A stretch of DNA of 64,000 nt from Leptospira harrisiae (lineage in GTDB: Bacteria; Spirochaetota; Leptospiria; Leptospirales; Leptospiraceae). Below the pieces are notes generated by a model. It was not told where the DNA came from. It saw only the letters and a program-made list of their open reading frames with translations, and did no database searches. A program made the position numbers and the translations under genes. Shown one piece after another: positions 46,314-57,502 of the stretch; position 1 is the first letter of the stretch, and each line of letters starts with the position of its first letter. The DNA is taken from positions 1 to 64,000 of the forward strand of contig NZ_NPDX01000003.1 of assembly GCF_002811945.1 (NCBI RefSeq). The letters run 5' to 3'.

Positions 46314-48467
46314 ATGGTCAGTTCTGAACCGAATGGTTTTACCGCTCTCCCTAGAGGGGGATATTTAGTCGATACATCCGAAGGGTACATCCAAATTGGA
46401 TCCCCTCCGGAGACAATTAAAGACACCATGGGGTTAGAAAAAAAAACCCCGCTGGTGTTTGTCCTTCCTAATAAATTCTTTCATGTCGAAAAAGGCATCT
46501 CCATTGCGGAGTTAGAATTCCCCATTTACTTCAACTTCTTCTTTCGCGGTGGTAAAAAGACTTTTATCGTTTGTTCTGCGGAACAAAAAGAGCAGCTAAC
46601 CATTGTTCTCGGGGAATCTCTTATGGGACCTCAGGAACTCAACCTAGCATCAGAGTTTATCGATGGAACAGCGAGTTTTGGTTTTCCTGATATCAAGGCC
46701 GAAATGGCACATTTTCGTAGTTACAAAACTATGGAAGAAGTGGTGGAGTTTGTTCTCTTTGATGAACACCACAAAGCAAAGTTTGGTAAAATCACCATCG
46801 AACAACTTCCCTCCAATGAATTTCTTATTGTCGATGGGGACAAACAAATCAAAACTCCAGGGGAAGTCGACTTTCATGTAAAGTATGATATTGGAAAGAG
46901 ACTCGAAGAACCTTTCCAACCACCCTTAATTGGAATCACTTGCCTTGGTCCTTCCCATGGGTTTGATCCTACAGACAACACTTCAGGATTTATCATTTGG
47001 TTGAATGGACAAGGGATTATGGTAGACCCACCAGTGAATTCCACCGAGTGGTTACGAGAATCCAATGTCAATCCCAAGTTTATCAACTCTATCATTCTCA
47101 CTCACTGCCACGCTGACCATGATGCGGGAACCTTCCAAAAAATTTTAGAAGAATCCAAAATCACCATCTACGCTACAGCCACGGTGATGGAATCTTTCCT
47201 TAAAAAATACTGTAGTTTAACAAAGATTCCGCGCCGCGAAATCACAGACCTATTTGACTTTATTCCTGTAGTGATCGGAAGGCCTACCATCATCAACGGT
47301 GGTGAGTTTTATTTTCACTATGCTCTCCATTCCATTCCGTCAGTGGGATTCGAATTTTTTTTCCAAGACCAATCTTTCTATTACACCTCTGACCATTTAA
47401 ACGATCCTGATGCCTTTGAAGAAATGTATAAAAAAGGTGTGTTTCCGGAATCAAGGTATCAGTTTTTAAAAGACTTTCCTTGGGATCGTAAAATCATTTA
47501 CCACGAAGCAGGTGTTCCTCCTCTTCATACAAAGATCAGTTATCTTGCTTCCCTTCCAGAAGAAGTACAAAAACGAATTACTGTTTATCATATTGCCGCA
47601 AAAGATATGCCAGAAGGGAACCACCTTACACTAGCTAAATTTGGAATTGAAAATACTTTATATCCAGAAATCACTCCACCAAAACACCAAGAGGCTTTCC
47701 AACTTTTAGAAATTCTATCGCAGATTGATATCTTCTCTGGATTCCCCATTGAAAAAGCCAAAGAATTTTTACAAATTGTAAAGGAAGAAAAGTTTCGACG
47801 CGGCGAACAAATCATCAAAAAAGGAACTCATGGGGATAGGTTTTTTATCATTGCCTCAGGGAATGTTCGGTTTGAAGGACTTTCGGGAGACCCAACAGCC
47901 GTTAAACGGTATGGAACCTATGAATACTTTGGGGAAGCATCTTTAATTTTAGATACGGCCCGCCAAGCGGATGTGTATGCAGAAACCGATGTCCTCGCTC
48001 TCACCATTGAAAAAACCAGATTCTTTCAGTTCATCCGCGGATCCAAACTCCACGAAAACCTAACCAAACTGAATAGCATCCGGGAAACCAATACTTGGAA
48101 AACCCTCACAGAGTCCCAAACGTTCCGGGGTCTTACCAGTTACCAAGTCACTCAACTCGAACTCATCTTAAAACTGGAAACGGTAAAAAAGGAAGCGGCC
48201 CTAATTGAAGAAGGACAAACCTTTCACAATGCCTTTATCGTCAGGTCGGGAACGGTTGTGGTCATGCAAAACCACAAAACCATCCGGGAGCTGGGTGCTG
48301 GGGACTTTGTTGGGGAAATCTATTCTCTCACCAAAAACCTTCCTTCTAATTTCAGCTTTGTGGCTTGGCCGGGTACAGAACTCTACGTCCTTTCCGAAGA
48401 AGACGCCATCCAATACATCAAGAAAAATCCGGGTGTTTACATGAAGCTGAACACTGTTTATAATTGA
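46314..48467 (+). CDS. MBL-fold protein with two cyclic-nucleotide-binding domains
   Basis: The 717-aa protein has an N-terminal region of 200 residues, a metallo-beta-lactamase domain with ILTHCHADHDAG near residue 262 and HYALHSIPSVGFEF near 341, and two cNMP-binding domains (near 470-590 and 605-710). The first cNMP domain has the EYFGEASLILDTARQADVYA phosphate-binding cassette, with the key Arg; the second has GDFVGEIYSL but no matching Arg, so it may not bind. The combination suggests a hydrolase controlled by cyclic nucleotide. Substrate is unknown. It is cotranscribed with trxA. Confidence 0.82.
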   Translation: MVSSEPNGFTALPRGGYLVDTSEGYIQIGSPPETIKDTMGLEKKTPLVFVLPNKFFHVEKGISIAELEFPIYFNFFFRGGKKTFIVCSAEQKEQLTIVLGESLMGPQELNLASEFIDGTASFGFPDIKAEMAHFRSYKTMEEVVEFVLFDEHHKAKFGKITIEQLPSNEFLIVDGDKQIKTPGEVDFHVKYDIGKRLEEPFQPPLIGITCLGPSHGFDPTDNTSGFIIWLNGQGIMVDPPVNSTEWLRESNVNPKFINSIILTHCHADHDAGTFQKILEESKITIYATATVMESFLKKYCSLTKIPRREITDLFDFIPVVIGRPTIINGGEFYFHYALHSIPSVGFEFFFQDQSFYYTSDHLNDPDAFEEMYKKGVFPESRYQFLKDFPWDRKIIYHEAGVPPLHTKISYLASLPEEVQKRITVYHIAAKDMPEGNHLTLAKFGIENTLYPEITPPKHQEAFQLLEILSQIDIFSGFPIEKAKEFLQIVKEEKFRRGEQIIKKGTHGDRFFIIASGNVRFEGLSGDPTAVKRYGTYEYFGEASLILDTARQADVYAETDVLALTIEKTRFFQFIRGSKLHENLTKLNSIRETNTWKTLTESQTFRGLTSYQVTQLELILKLETVKKEAALIEEGQTFHNAFIVRSGTVVVMQNHKTIRELGAGDFVGEIYSLTKNLPSNFSFVAWPGTELYVLSEEDAIQYIKKNPGVYMKLNTVYN

Positions 48468-48518
48468 CCTCAATTCGCCATTTTTGTAGCATTTCCATAT
48501 CAAGGAGTCACAAATCAT

Positions 48519-49649
48519 ATGGAGCGTATCCTCCCCTTTACTGAAGAACACCATCAATTCCGCGAGATGGCTCGGAAATTTTTTGAAACAGAAGTAAAAC
48601 CACACCACGAAGAATGGGAAAAAAACCATATCGTACCCAAAGAAGTTTGGAGAAAGGCGGGCGAAAACGGCCTACTCTGTCCCGATGTTCCACAAGAATA
48701 CGGTGGCTCTGGGGCCGACTTTCTTTATAACATCATCATCATCGAAGAATCTTCTCGTGTGGGAAATAGTGGATTTTTTATCTCCCTTCATAACGATGTG
48801 ATCGCTCCTTATATCTCTGCTTTTGCAAGTGATGAACAAAAGAAACGTTGGCTTCCGAAATGTGCAACAGGTGAATCCATCCTTGCAGTGGCGATGACAG
48901 AACCAGGAGCTGGGTCTGATTTAAAATCACTTCGCACAAGCGCGGTCGATAAAGGTGACCACTTTGTGGTGAATGGACAAAAAACTTTTATCTCCAACGG
49001 ACAATTGGCGGATCTTATCATTACTGCGGTCAAACACGACAATGGAACCATTTCTCTTGTGATGATTGAAGAAGGAATGAAAGGATTTGAAAGAGGTCGT
49101 AACTTAGATAAAATCGGACTCAAAGCCCAAGATACTTCGGAATTGTATTTTAACGATGTGATTGTTCCTAAATCAAACCTCATCGGTAAACAAGGACAAG
49201 GTTTCCGTTACTTAATGCAAAAACTTGCACAAGAGCGACTTGTACTTTCAGTTGCCGCTGTGGAAGCAACTCGCCTGGTGCAAAAAATCACTCTCCAATA
49301 CATCAAAGAAAGAAAAGCCTTTGGTCAAAAGATTGGATCTTTTCAAAATACAAAGTTCAAAATGGCGGAAATGGCAACCGAACTAGAAATGGCACAAGTG
49401 TTCTGCGACAAAGTTGTGATGGAACATATGAAAGGTGAAAACACCACTGCCGAAGCATCTATGTGTAAATGGTATACAACTGAGATGCAAAAACGCCATA
49501 CAGACGAATGTTTACAATTCTTTGGTGGATACGGTTATATGATGGAATATCCAATTGCAAGAGCATACCTCGATGCAAGGATCCAAACCATTTATGCAGG
49601 AACCACCGAGATTATGAAAGAAATCATTGGACGTAGTTTGGGACTATAG
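48519..49649 (+). CDS. Acyl-CoA dehydrogenase
   Basis: A 376-aa FAD enzyme of the usual length. AMTEPGAGSDLKSLRTSA near residue 126 is the FAD/substrate signature, and QFFGGYGYMMEYPIARAYLD near 331-350 is the second signature. The usual catalytic Glu of IYEGT is Ala here (IYAGTTEI), while KLAQERLVLS near 240 carries a Glu at the position used by isovaleryl- and long-chain enzymes, so it belongs to that subtype. It oxidises an acyl-CoA. AAGGAG precedes the ATG, and a strong terminator follows. Confidence 0.9.
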   Translation: MERILPFTEEHHQFREMARKFFETEVKPHHEEWEKNHIVPKEVWRKAGENGLLCPDVPQEYGGSGADFLYNIIIIEESSRVGNSGFFISLHNDVIAPYISAFASDEQKKRWLPKCATGESILAVAMTEPGAGSDLKSLRTSAVDKGDHFVVNGQKTFISNGQLADLIITAVKHDNGTISLVMIEEGMKGFERGRNLDKIGLKAQDTSELYFNDVIVPKSNLIGKQGQGFRYLMQKLAQERLVLSVAAVEATRLVQKITLQYIKERKAFGQKIGSFQNTKFKMAEMATELEMAQVFCDKVVMEHMKGENTTAEASMCKWYTTEMQKRHTDECLQFFGGYGYMMEYPIARAYLDARIQTIYAGTTEIMKEIIGRSLGL

Positions 49650-49707
49650 TCTCAACACATCCAAAATTTCCTATAATCAAAACACAAACGACAAAAGTCT
49701 TTTAGAG

Positions 49708-49735
49708 AACCCGGTGCAGAATGCCCGGGTTTTTT
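49708..49735 (+). terminator. Rho-independent terminator after the acyl-CoA dehydrogenase gene
   Basis: AACCCGG and CCGGGTT form a 7-bp stem with a 10-base loop, followed by TTTTTT. It lies 59 bases after the stop and before the convergent thiC gene. Confidence 0.85.
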
Positions 49736-49768
49736 GATTTTACAGTGTGTTTTTGACCGAAATCCAAT

Positions 49769-51292
<1,524 letters not shown>

Positions 51293-51397
51293 TTAACCGG
51301 ATCTGATCATGAAATGCACTAAAAAAAGAAAAAGAATGATTCGAATCTAAAACCTTGCTGTGTATCACACGAAACAAACATTTTAGGACTTTTCACG

Positions 51398-51497
51398 TTT
51401 CCCTTCGCAAGCATTACCAGGATCAGGTTCAAAAAGGGTATTTCTCAGCCATCCCCGCCCACCAAATGTTTGATGGACAAAGGAAATAGCACCCCTA
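51398..51497 (-). promoter_or_regulatory. TPP riboswitch (THI box) upstream of thiC
   Basis: Read on the minus strand, the leader has the conserved THI-box parts in order: AGGGGTGCT at 51488-51496, a variable hairpin, GGCTGAGAAATACCC near 51438-51452, TTGAACCTGATCCTGG near 51418-51433, and GCGAAGGGAA near 51398-51408. It ends about 118 bases before the thiC start, leaving room for an expression platform. It should turn thiC off when thiamine pyrophosphate is plentiful. Confidence 0.92.
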
Positions 51498-51564
51498 ACG
51501 GTTATCTCTCAAATGAGGATAAAAGTTTTTTTTGGCAAGTCAATATTCTAGGATCCATAGGAAA

Positions 51565-53082
51565 TCAAACAGGTTTCGTTTTATTCATTCGCGGAAGGTA
51601 TTTAGCTTTCATTTGGGTGTATTTGACCTTCGATAAGATATTTTTTTCCCAATCAGTAGGAAATTCATCACCAATAAAAAACCGAAACATTCGTTGAAAA
51701 ATAGAAACTTGTTTCCAATAAACTTTATTTTTTGCAACTTTATACGAAGTTTTAAACTTTCGATTGGTTAAAAAACTTTTTTTCACCTCTGGATATTTCT
51801 CCATTAACACTTCAAATATATAAAGTGTATGATCCCCTTCATAATATTGTTCGATAATTTTATCTAATACAATCATTACGGAATCTATATCTTTCGAAAG
51901 AAAAACCCAATAAAATGTTGAATTAAAATAATACTCACAATGCATCACATCATCTGTATTTTTCAGGGCTTCAATGACTCGATCCCTTCCTGAATACAAT
52001 GTTTGACCAATTAACAAAAATCGGCTGATAAAATTATCACCCATTTTCATCATAGTATATAGAATATCAAAATGTTGTTTGGCTTCCCTTTCCGCTTTTT
52101 CTTCAGACATTTTTTCAGCTTTCGAACAAAGTAAATGGTAAACTTTAACAAACTCCAGAGTAGGAGTTGTTTCTTTAGAAAGAATGGAATCAATTGTTTC
52201 AGCAAATTCAATTTGAGGTAAGTAAGTTTTACTTCTTAATTCATCAAACTTTGTCTCAGAAATTTTGGTTTTCATTAATTCGTATGCTTCTTTTAAACTT
52301 GGCTCTAATTCTAAAAGTTTGGGAACAATCATTTGTTCAAAAAAAGGAGAATACTCTTCTTCTCTTTGAATTGGTTCTGTTGTATCAAAATATATCCAAC
52401 CCACAGAAGGTATAAAATAATAAATTTCAGAATTAAGAAACCCTTGTTCCAGATAGTCGACCAATTCCTCTTTAAATTCTAACTGAATGCCAAACGGAGT
52501 TTCAAATTCCTCCAATAAATTACGTATGATTGAATTTGGTTTTAAATTTAACAATTCAAATGGAATTTGAAAAAAATCGGATATTTCCCATTTATAATTA
52601 TCTACTAAAAAGTTTTGAAGATTAACAAAGGATCTTGCAGCAATTGCATTGAAGGCCAGTGCATACTTTTCTTCGGACCGATCGCCGGAATAAGAAACAA
52701 TTGCCAATTCCACTTGGATTGGTCCTATCATTGAGGAAAAAGATGGAATTAGATTTGCAGTTTCCACCTCCTCGACTCTGGTTAAATAAAAAATTGGCAT
52801 CGCCAAATGGTTGTCTAATAAATTCTGGATGAGCGAAACCATAGGCTTTCCATAAACTTTTAATTCATTTTCTTTAATTGTATCTACATTTAACTGGAAG
52901 GCAAAATAACTTTGATTTAAGTCAGGTACACAAAGTTTTCTCAATGTAGAAAGAACTTTGGATGCTTGGTCGGTAATCATCAATTCTCGTTTATGAGAAT
53001 CTTCTAAGGCTTGTAAAAAAATCGGTGCGTATATTTTGAGTTGGTCTAACCTAGAAACACCTGATAGTCGAAACATTGCCAT
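51565..53082 (-). CDS. Soluble protein of 505 aa, unknown function
   Basis: I do not recognise this protein. It has no signal peptide or membrane helix and is rich in Glu, Leu and Phe, with long helices. A weak repeat-like texture appears in the second half (EKMSEEKAEREAKQHFDILY and following). The ATG at 53082 is chosen because GGAGG lies 7 bases upstream; the ATG at 53100 would add MFGGCC. It reads toward thiC but is separated from it by the TPP riboswitch, so it is probably a separate unit. Confidence 0.7.
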   Translation of the reverse strand: MAMFRLSGVSRLDQLKIYAPIFLQALEDSHKRELMITDQASKVLSTLRKLCVPDLNQSYFAFQLNVDTIKENELKVYGKPMVSLIQNLLDNHLAMPIFYLTRVEEVETANLIPSFSSMIGPIQVELAIVSYSGDRSEEKYALAFNAIAARSFVNLQNFLVDNYKWEISDFFQIPFELLNLKPNSIIRNLLEEFETPFGIQLEFKEELVDYLEQGFLNSEIYYFIPSVGWIYFDTTEPIQREEEYSPFFEQMIVPKLLELEPSLKEAYELMKTKISETKFDELRSKTYLPQIEFAETIDSILSKETTPTLEFVKVYHLLCSKAEKMSEEKAEREAKQHFDILYTMMKMGDNFISRFLLIGQTLYSGRDRVIEALKNTDDVMHCEYYFNSTFYWVFLSKDIDSVMIVLDKIIEQYYEGDHTLYIFEVLMEKYPEVKKSFLTNRKFKTSYKVAKNKVYWKQVSIFQRMFRFFIGDEFPTDWEKNILSKVKYTQMKAKYLPRMNKTKPV

Positions 53083-53176
53083 ACAACAACCTCCAAACAT
53101 TAATATATGCTAACATTTGGAATTGAATGTAAACTACTATTATTAGAATAATTCTAACAACTACTAAGGAAGGGCT

Positions 53177-53211
53177 TATAGAGAAAAAAAGAAAACTTTG
53201 ATTTCTCTATA
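53177..53211. repeat. 10-bp perfect inverted repeat
   Basis: TATAGAGAAA at 53177-53186 and TTTCTCTATA at 53202-53211 form a perfect stem around a 15-base loop, between the PilZ gene and the 505-aa protein gene. It may be a transcription terminator for the PilZ gene or an operator for the downstream gene. Confidence 0.4.
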
Positions 53212-53254
53212 ATTACATAAAATTGGTAAAGAGATAATCTAAAACTAAATTGGT

Positions 53255-53626
53255 TTATTTCACTTCGCGACCTTGCCTGATCATTCGGTTCACGTAAACT
53301 TGTAAGTCCTGTTTTCCCTTGGTAGAAATTTCTGTAAACTGCACCCCGTAGAGCCCAGTTTCTTTGGATTTTTTGCCAATTTGCTTGATCACGCCGCGAG
53401 CCAAAAAGTCTTCTAAATCACCAGGAAGAGCCACAAGAATTTCGACTGTTTCGTCCATATCCCATTCATCAAAATGATTGGGTGCAATGACCCCTACCCC
53501 TCCCATACTTATGTCACTTGCTTTTAGGACATCCAGGAGGGCCGTCCCCATCAGATGGATTTCAACTGGTTCTTTTTCTAGTGGTTGTACTCGGACATAT
53601 TTCCGTTTTTCTTGGATGGGTGCCAT
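53255..53626 (-). CDS. PilZ domain protein (c-di-GMP receptor type)
   Basis: A 123-aa single PilZ domain. KRKYVRVQP at residues 7-15 supplies the RxxxR motif, and ASDISMGGVGVIAP near 36-49 supplies D/NxSxxG, so both c-di-GMP contacts are complete. It probably senses c-di-GMP and acts on motility or adhesion partners by protein contact. It stands alone, divergent from an outer-membrane protein gene. Confidence 0.88.
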   Translation of the reverse strand: MAPIQEKRKYVRVQPLEKEPVEIHLMGTALLDVLKASDISMGGVGVIAPNHFDEWDMDETVEILVALPGDLEDFLARGVIKQIGKKSKETGLYGVQFTEISTKGKQDLQVYVNRMIRQGREVK

Positions 53627-53734
53627 CCTTCTATTTTATCTGCAATTTCTTGCCTGTAAACCAGGAAATAGAATGCCTTCCATTTGTTAAGAAAGCATAG
53701 ACCAATCTCCGATATTTGGTATACTAGGGGCGAC

Positions 53735-54892
53735 ATGAAATTCCGTATTGGGTTCTTATTTATCACCATTGGTTTTGGGCTCATTCCAAACGGTTCCATC
53801 CAAGCAAAAGTGACTTGTACAGGTGATGCCTGTACCATTTTGCCAGCTACGATCCAATCACAAATCAATAGTTTAGACACTGCTTTACAACTCCAATACA
53901 CAGACAAAGTTCTCTCTTCCATGTCAGAGGCAGCTGTCATTTCCAATATCAACTCTTCTCTTATGGGCCCAGGAATTGTGAACCGATTCCAAGTGGGAGC
54001 GGGACTCACAGTTGCTGGCCAACAAAAAGAAGACATCAACGTTGCTTACCAAAGTTTAAGTTTTCAAAAATTACCCAATGTCGGTGCCTCTCTTGCACCT
54101 AATTTTGTTGTGGCGGTAAACTTGGGATGGCTTATGGGAGGAGGACCTTCTGATACAGAACCAGAACTAAAAACCTTTCTACATAGATTCAATTTGTACC
54201 TTCATGGTTTTAAATTCAACTTCGCTCAAGGTGATGTCCAAAAGGCAGTGGAGGCGCAAAGTAAAAACGTGCAACTTGGTGGAGACATTACCACTGGTGG
54301 GTTTACTTTGCGTTTCCATATCATTGAAAATTATTCTGATGGAATTGGACTTTTTGAATTTTCGGGAATTTCGATGGGACTTGGACTCCACTACCAAAAA
54401 CAAGAAATTGATGTTACCTATAATGATAAAAAAACACAGACCATCACCTTAGGTCCTGCCATTGGAACTTGGGGCGGCTCCACTACTTTTAATTACTCAA
54501 GTACGGTCACAAGTGTTCCCATCGACATTCGTACCGGTTTTCGTATGTTTTACTTTTTTACTATCTTCGCAGGTGCTGGGGCTTCAATGAACTTTGGAAG
54601 CTCAAGCCTCAACTTATCTCGCTCCGGTCCCTTAACTTTGGCATTGGATTCTTCTGCCATTTCTGCATCTCTTTCTCCTGAAATCGCCGCACTCATCCCA
54701 GCATCGGCACTTGGACAAACCAAAACAGGTACACTTACCATGGACTTAAGTGGAAAAGCCCAAGCACCGAACACAACAAACTTCCTTATCGCTGGAATTG
54801 AAATCAATGCGCTCATCGCCAAACTCACTATGGAGGCAATTGTAGCTCAAAATGTCCAATCAGTGATGGTGGGTGCAAAATTTTCCTTTTAA
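53735..54892 (+). CDS. Probable outer-membrane beta-barrel protein
   Basis: A 385-aa protein with signal peptide (KFRIGFLFITIGFGLIPNG, cut near AKV). A short Cys pair (CTGDAC) follows. The rest is made of amphipathic strand-like blocks rich in Gly, Ser and aromatic residues (VGAGLTVAGQQ, ISMGLGLHY, VPIDIRTGFRMFYF), ending VGAKFSF with a C-terminal Phe. It is likely a barrel assembled by BAM; I know no named family. The ATG at 53735 is chosen, since the upstream start adds 17 polar residues before the signal. Confidence 0.75.
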   Translation: MKFRIGFLFITIGFGLIPNGSIQAKVTCTGDACTILPATIQSQINSLDTALQLQYTDKVLSSMSEAAVISNINSSLMGPGIVNRFQVGAGLTVAGQQKEDINVAYQSLSFQKLPNVGASLAPNFVVAVNLGWLMGGGPSDTEPELKTFLHRFNLYLHGFKFNFAQGDVQKAVEAQSKNVQLGGDITTGGFTLRFHIIENYSDGIGLFEFSGISMGLGLHYQKQEIDVTYNDKKTQTITLGPAIGTWGGSTTFNYSSTVTSVPIDIRTGFRMFYFFTIFAGAGASMNFGSSSLNLSRSGPLTLALDSSAISASLSPEIAALIPASALGQTKTGTLTMDLSGKAQAPNTTNFLIAGIEINALIAKLTMEAIVAQNVQSVMVGAKFSF

Positions 54893-55014
54893 ATAAGTTT
54901 TGGCATCCTTTTTGCAATTTCATTGAGGAACGGCTTTTTTAGAACCGGTTCGGGTCTTCCTGATCACCGTTTGTTTACGTTCTAAGCAAAATGCCGATTT
55001 TAAGGGAGAGTTCT

Positions 55015-55638
55015 ATGGCACAAACTATGCAAGAAATCAAAAAACCCATCCTACATGTGTCCTGTGTTCCCAGAAAAGATACAACCCTACTGAAAATTTC
55101 TCTTTCCCAAGATGATTTAGGAATCCTTTACCGGGTCACTTCCGTTCTCTATAACCATAGGTGGGATATTTTAGAGGCAGTTGCTGAAACCGCAAGTGAT
55201 GGACATGTCCAAGATCTATTTGTCATTCGCAGTTGGGACGGAGGAGAAATGACAGAGGAACTTTTGTCTCAAATCCGAACTGACCTCTACGCTCTTTTTT
55301 ATGAGGGAAAAACGGTAGCCATGTATTTACGTGAAAATGCAAAAGAAGAAGTTCTTGTTCGTAAAATTGGTGATTCTGAAGCGACTCTCAAACTTTACAA
55401 TCCTATCTCTTCTGATTTTACAGTTATGGATTTACGAATGAAAGACACTCCGGGAATTTTATTTCAGATTACGGAATCTCTCTTTCATTTAGGAATTGAT
55501 ATCATTAGTTTTACCGCCAATAGTTTTGACGGCAAAATCAGAGATAGTTTTCTACTCCGCACATCCCTTACCGGGGAAAAGTTAGATGAGAAACTGATGT
55601 TTCCCATGCTTCGTGCAAAATTAGAATCCTTTCTTTAG
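55015..55638 (+). CDS. Tandem ACT-domain protein, GlnD-tail-like
   Basis: A 207-aa protein made of two ACT-type modules. The first holds SQDDLGILYRVTSVLYNHRW near residues 31-50, the second MKDTPGILFQITESLFHLGI near 142-161. The pair resembles the glutamine-sensing C-terminal tail of GlnD, but no uridylyltransferase or HD domain is present. It may sense an amino acid or nitrogen state as a stand-alone regulator. AGGGAGAG precedes the ATG at 55015, which is preferred to 54991. The 3' end overlaps the MFS gene by four bases. Confidence 0.78.
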   Translation: MAQTMQEIKKPILHVSCVPRKDTTLLKISLSQDDLGILYRVTSVLYNHRWDILEAVAETASDGHVQDLFVIRSWDGGEMTEELLSQIRTDLYALFYEGKTVAMYLRENAKEEVLVRKIGDSEATLKLYNPISSDFTVMDLRMKDTPGILFQITESLFHLGIDIISFTANSFDGKIRDSFLLRTSLTGEKLDEKLMFPMLRAKLESFL

Positions 55639-56918
55639 TAGGCTGTTTTTTCTTTTTGCGTATACAGTAATAATCCGAATCCAATAAGAAGGACAAAGGA
55701 TACAAAGAAGGCCAAACTAGGTCCTTTTTGAAAGTATAACAAAGAAAATACGACAGGAGATACGGCTCTTCCGAGGGAACCAAAACTTCGAAAGAGTCCG
55801 AGTGACCTTCCCAAATCTCCCCTCCCACTTTCAAGCGAAGCAAAGGAAGAAAGCCCAGGGTTCACGAGTGCACTTCCAAAAGCCAAAAAAAATAAGGAAA
55901 TGAATAATCCTGTAAAACTAGTTCCAAACGAAACAAGTAAACCCATCCCGATCACAACGAATACTGCTCCATAAAGAGAAATTCGTTTTTCAGAAATTTT
56001 TCCAGAAAGTCTTCGCACAACACCACCTTGCACGAGTATAATGATGATTCCGATATATAAAAAAGTGAATCCAATTTCTTTGGGAGAAAACTGAAAAGTA
56101 TCGGAGAGAAAAAAATTCACAACAAATTCAAATCCAGAAAAACTAAGCACAAAAAGTAAATTAAGAAGAGAAATACGTACTAAATTCCGGGACTCGATTT
56201 TTTTCAAAGAAAGGAATGGATGGATTTCTTTTTCAGGAACCACCTCTGGTTTGTTATGTGGCAAAAACACAAAAACTAAAATGACTGTGAGAAGCGAAGC
56301 CAAAATCGCAAATAAGGCAGAAGCGGGAAACACAACCATCGATCCTTCTTTGTAAAAGGAATCCAAAAATGTCCATTGGGAACTAATTCCTCCAAGGAGA
56401 GGACCCATGACAAATCCAAGTCCAATTCCTGCTCCCAAAAAACCCATTCCGGCTGCTCTTGATTTTTCATCAGTTTGATCAGCCATGGCAGCGGAGGCCA
56501 CAGATAGATTGCCACCCATCATTCCCGTGATGACACGGCTTAGGACAAACATCCAGAACTGCGAAGAAAACAACCAAAGTAAATATCCAACAGTATTACC
56601 GAGAGTGGTAAACAGTAAAATCGCCCGTCTTCCAGAATGGTCAGAAAATCTTCCCCAAACAGGGGCCGCAATAAACTGTAAAAAGCTATAGATACTTCCC
56701 AAAATTCCACCAAACAATACAAAGGTGTATTTTGTATCCCCACCAAAAGACAAAAGGTTTGCTGCCGAATAGAACATTCTGAACAAAACATCGTCACCCT
56801 TTAATAAGAAGAATTCTAAGGTTTTGGGGAACAAAGGAAACAGGAGGGAAAAACCCATCATGTCCGTAAAAACAATCAGGAAAAGTATGAATTTGATTCG
56901 TTTTGGGGACGTACTCAT
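55635..56918 (-). CDS. MFS transporter, drug-exporter-like
   Basis: A 427-aa protein with about 12 membrane helices. The TetA/DHA1-like motif A lies after helix 2 (PVWGRFSDHSGRRAILLF, near residue 87), and GFLGAGIGLGFVMGPLLGG near 158-176 matches motif C of exporters. It probably expels a small molecule by proton exchange. The substrate is not evident. A shared terminator separates it from the phasin-like gene upstream. Confidence 0.85.
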   Translation of the reverse strand: MSTSPKRIKFILFLIVFTDMMGFSLLFPLFPKTLEFFLLKGDDVLFRMFYSAANLLSFGGDTKYTFVLFGGILGSIYSFLQFIAAPVWGRFSDHSGRRAILLFTTLGNTVGYLLWLFSSQFWMFVLSRVITGMMGGNLSVASAAMADQTDEKSRAAGMGFLGAGIGLGFVMGPLLGGISSQWTFLDSFYKEGSMVVFPASALFAILASLLTVILVFVFLPHNKPEVVPEKEIHPFLSLKKIESRNLVRISLLNLLFVLSFSGFEFVVNFFLSDTFQFSPKEIGFTFLYIGIIIILVQGGVVRRLSGKISEKRISLYGAVFVVIGMGLLVSFGTSFTGLFISLFFLAFGSALVNPGLSSFASLESGRGDLGRSLGLFRSFGSLGRAVSPVVFSLLYFQKGPSLAFFVSFVLLIGFGLLLYTQKEKTAY

Positions 56919-56949
56919 CTAGACTAATCTCCAAGCACAAATAAAAAAA

Positions 56950-56969
56950 GCCACAGAAAACTCTGTGGC
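56950..56969 (-). terminator. Rho-independent terminator of the phasin-like gene
   Basis: GCCACAGA and TCTGTGGC make an 8-bp perfect stem with a 4-base loop. On the minus strand it is followed by seven Us, ending the phasin-like transcript before the MFS gene; the plus side also has a short T-run. Confidence 0.85.
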
Positions 56970-57005
56970 CTTTTCTTAAATTTCACAAACTAAAAATTAA
57001 AAAAA

Positions 57006-57371
57006 CTATTTCGATTTTGCTTTTTCGATCAAAACTTTTAGTTCATCTAACGTTTGTTTCAACTTTTCTTTCACTTGAGGAGGAATTGCCGTATCAATTT
57101 GTTGATAAATTGATTGGTAATTTGCCTGAAGTTTTGTTAGCACTTCGTCGTAACTTGCGTTTGTTTTTCCAATCGCACCTTGTGCATCTGCAATTGTTTT
57201 GCTTAAGAGGTCACGAATCTTTTGGGATTCAGCCGATTTATCCAATTCCCCTTTTGACTTTAGATCATTATAAACTTTTTCTAAATCGACAACTGCAGTT
57301 TTTAACTTTTCTTCTCCTGAACGAAAGAGAGCAATTCCAGCATTGACAACATCCATAACCAATTTTTCCAT
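57006..57371 (-). CDS. Phasin-like helical protein
   Basis: A 121-aa all-helical protein. The N-terminal amphipathic helix (LVMDVVNAGIALFRSGEEKL, near 4-23) is followed by a long charged coiled coil. This matches the phasin-related polyhydroxyalkanoate-system type, whose members coat storage granules or act as helical stress proteins. No PHA synthase is in the window. A strong terminator follows. Confidence 0.65.
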   Translation of the reverse strand: MEKLVMDVVNAGIALFRSGEEKLKTAVVDLEKVYNDLKSKGELDKSAESQKIRDLLSKTIADAQGAIGKTNASYDEVLTKLQANYQSIYQQIDTAIPPQVKEKLKQTLDELKVLIEKAKSK

Positions 57372-57502
57372 ACAACTTTCCTATCGAAGGGCGAATGCAC
57401 CTATTTTTGGATTCTAAGTCTAGGAAGGTTGAGATGGGATTACAATTAAAAAATTCGAATGTACGGATTTTCTATGTGACATAGTAAAGAAGAAAGACTC
57501 TC

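Noticed and set aside
51470..51697. Plus-strand 75-codon frame
   Set aside because: It is antisense to the TPP riboswitch and the end of the 505-aa protein gene; no support as a gene.
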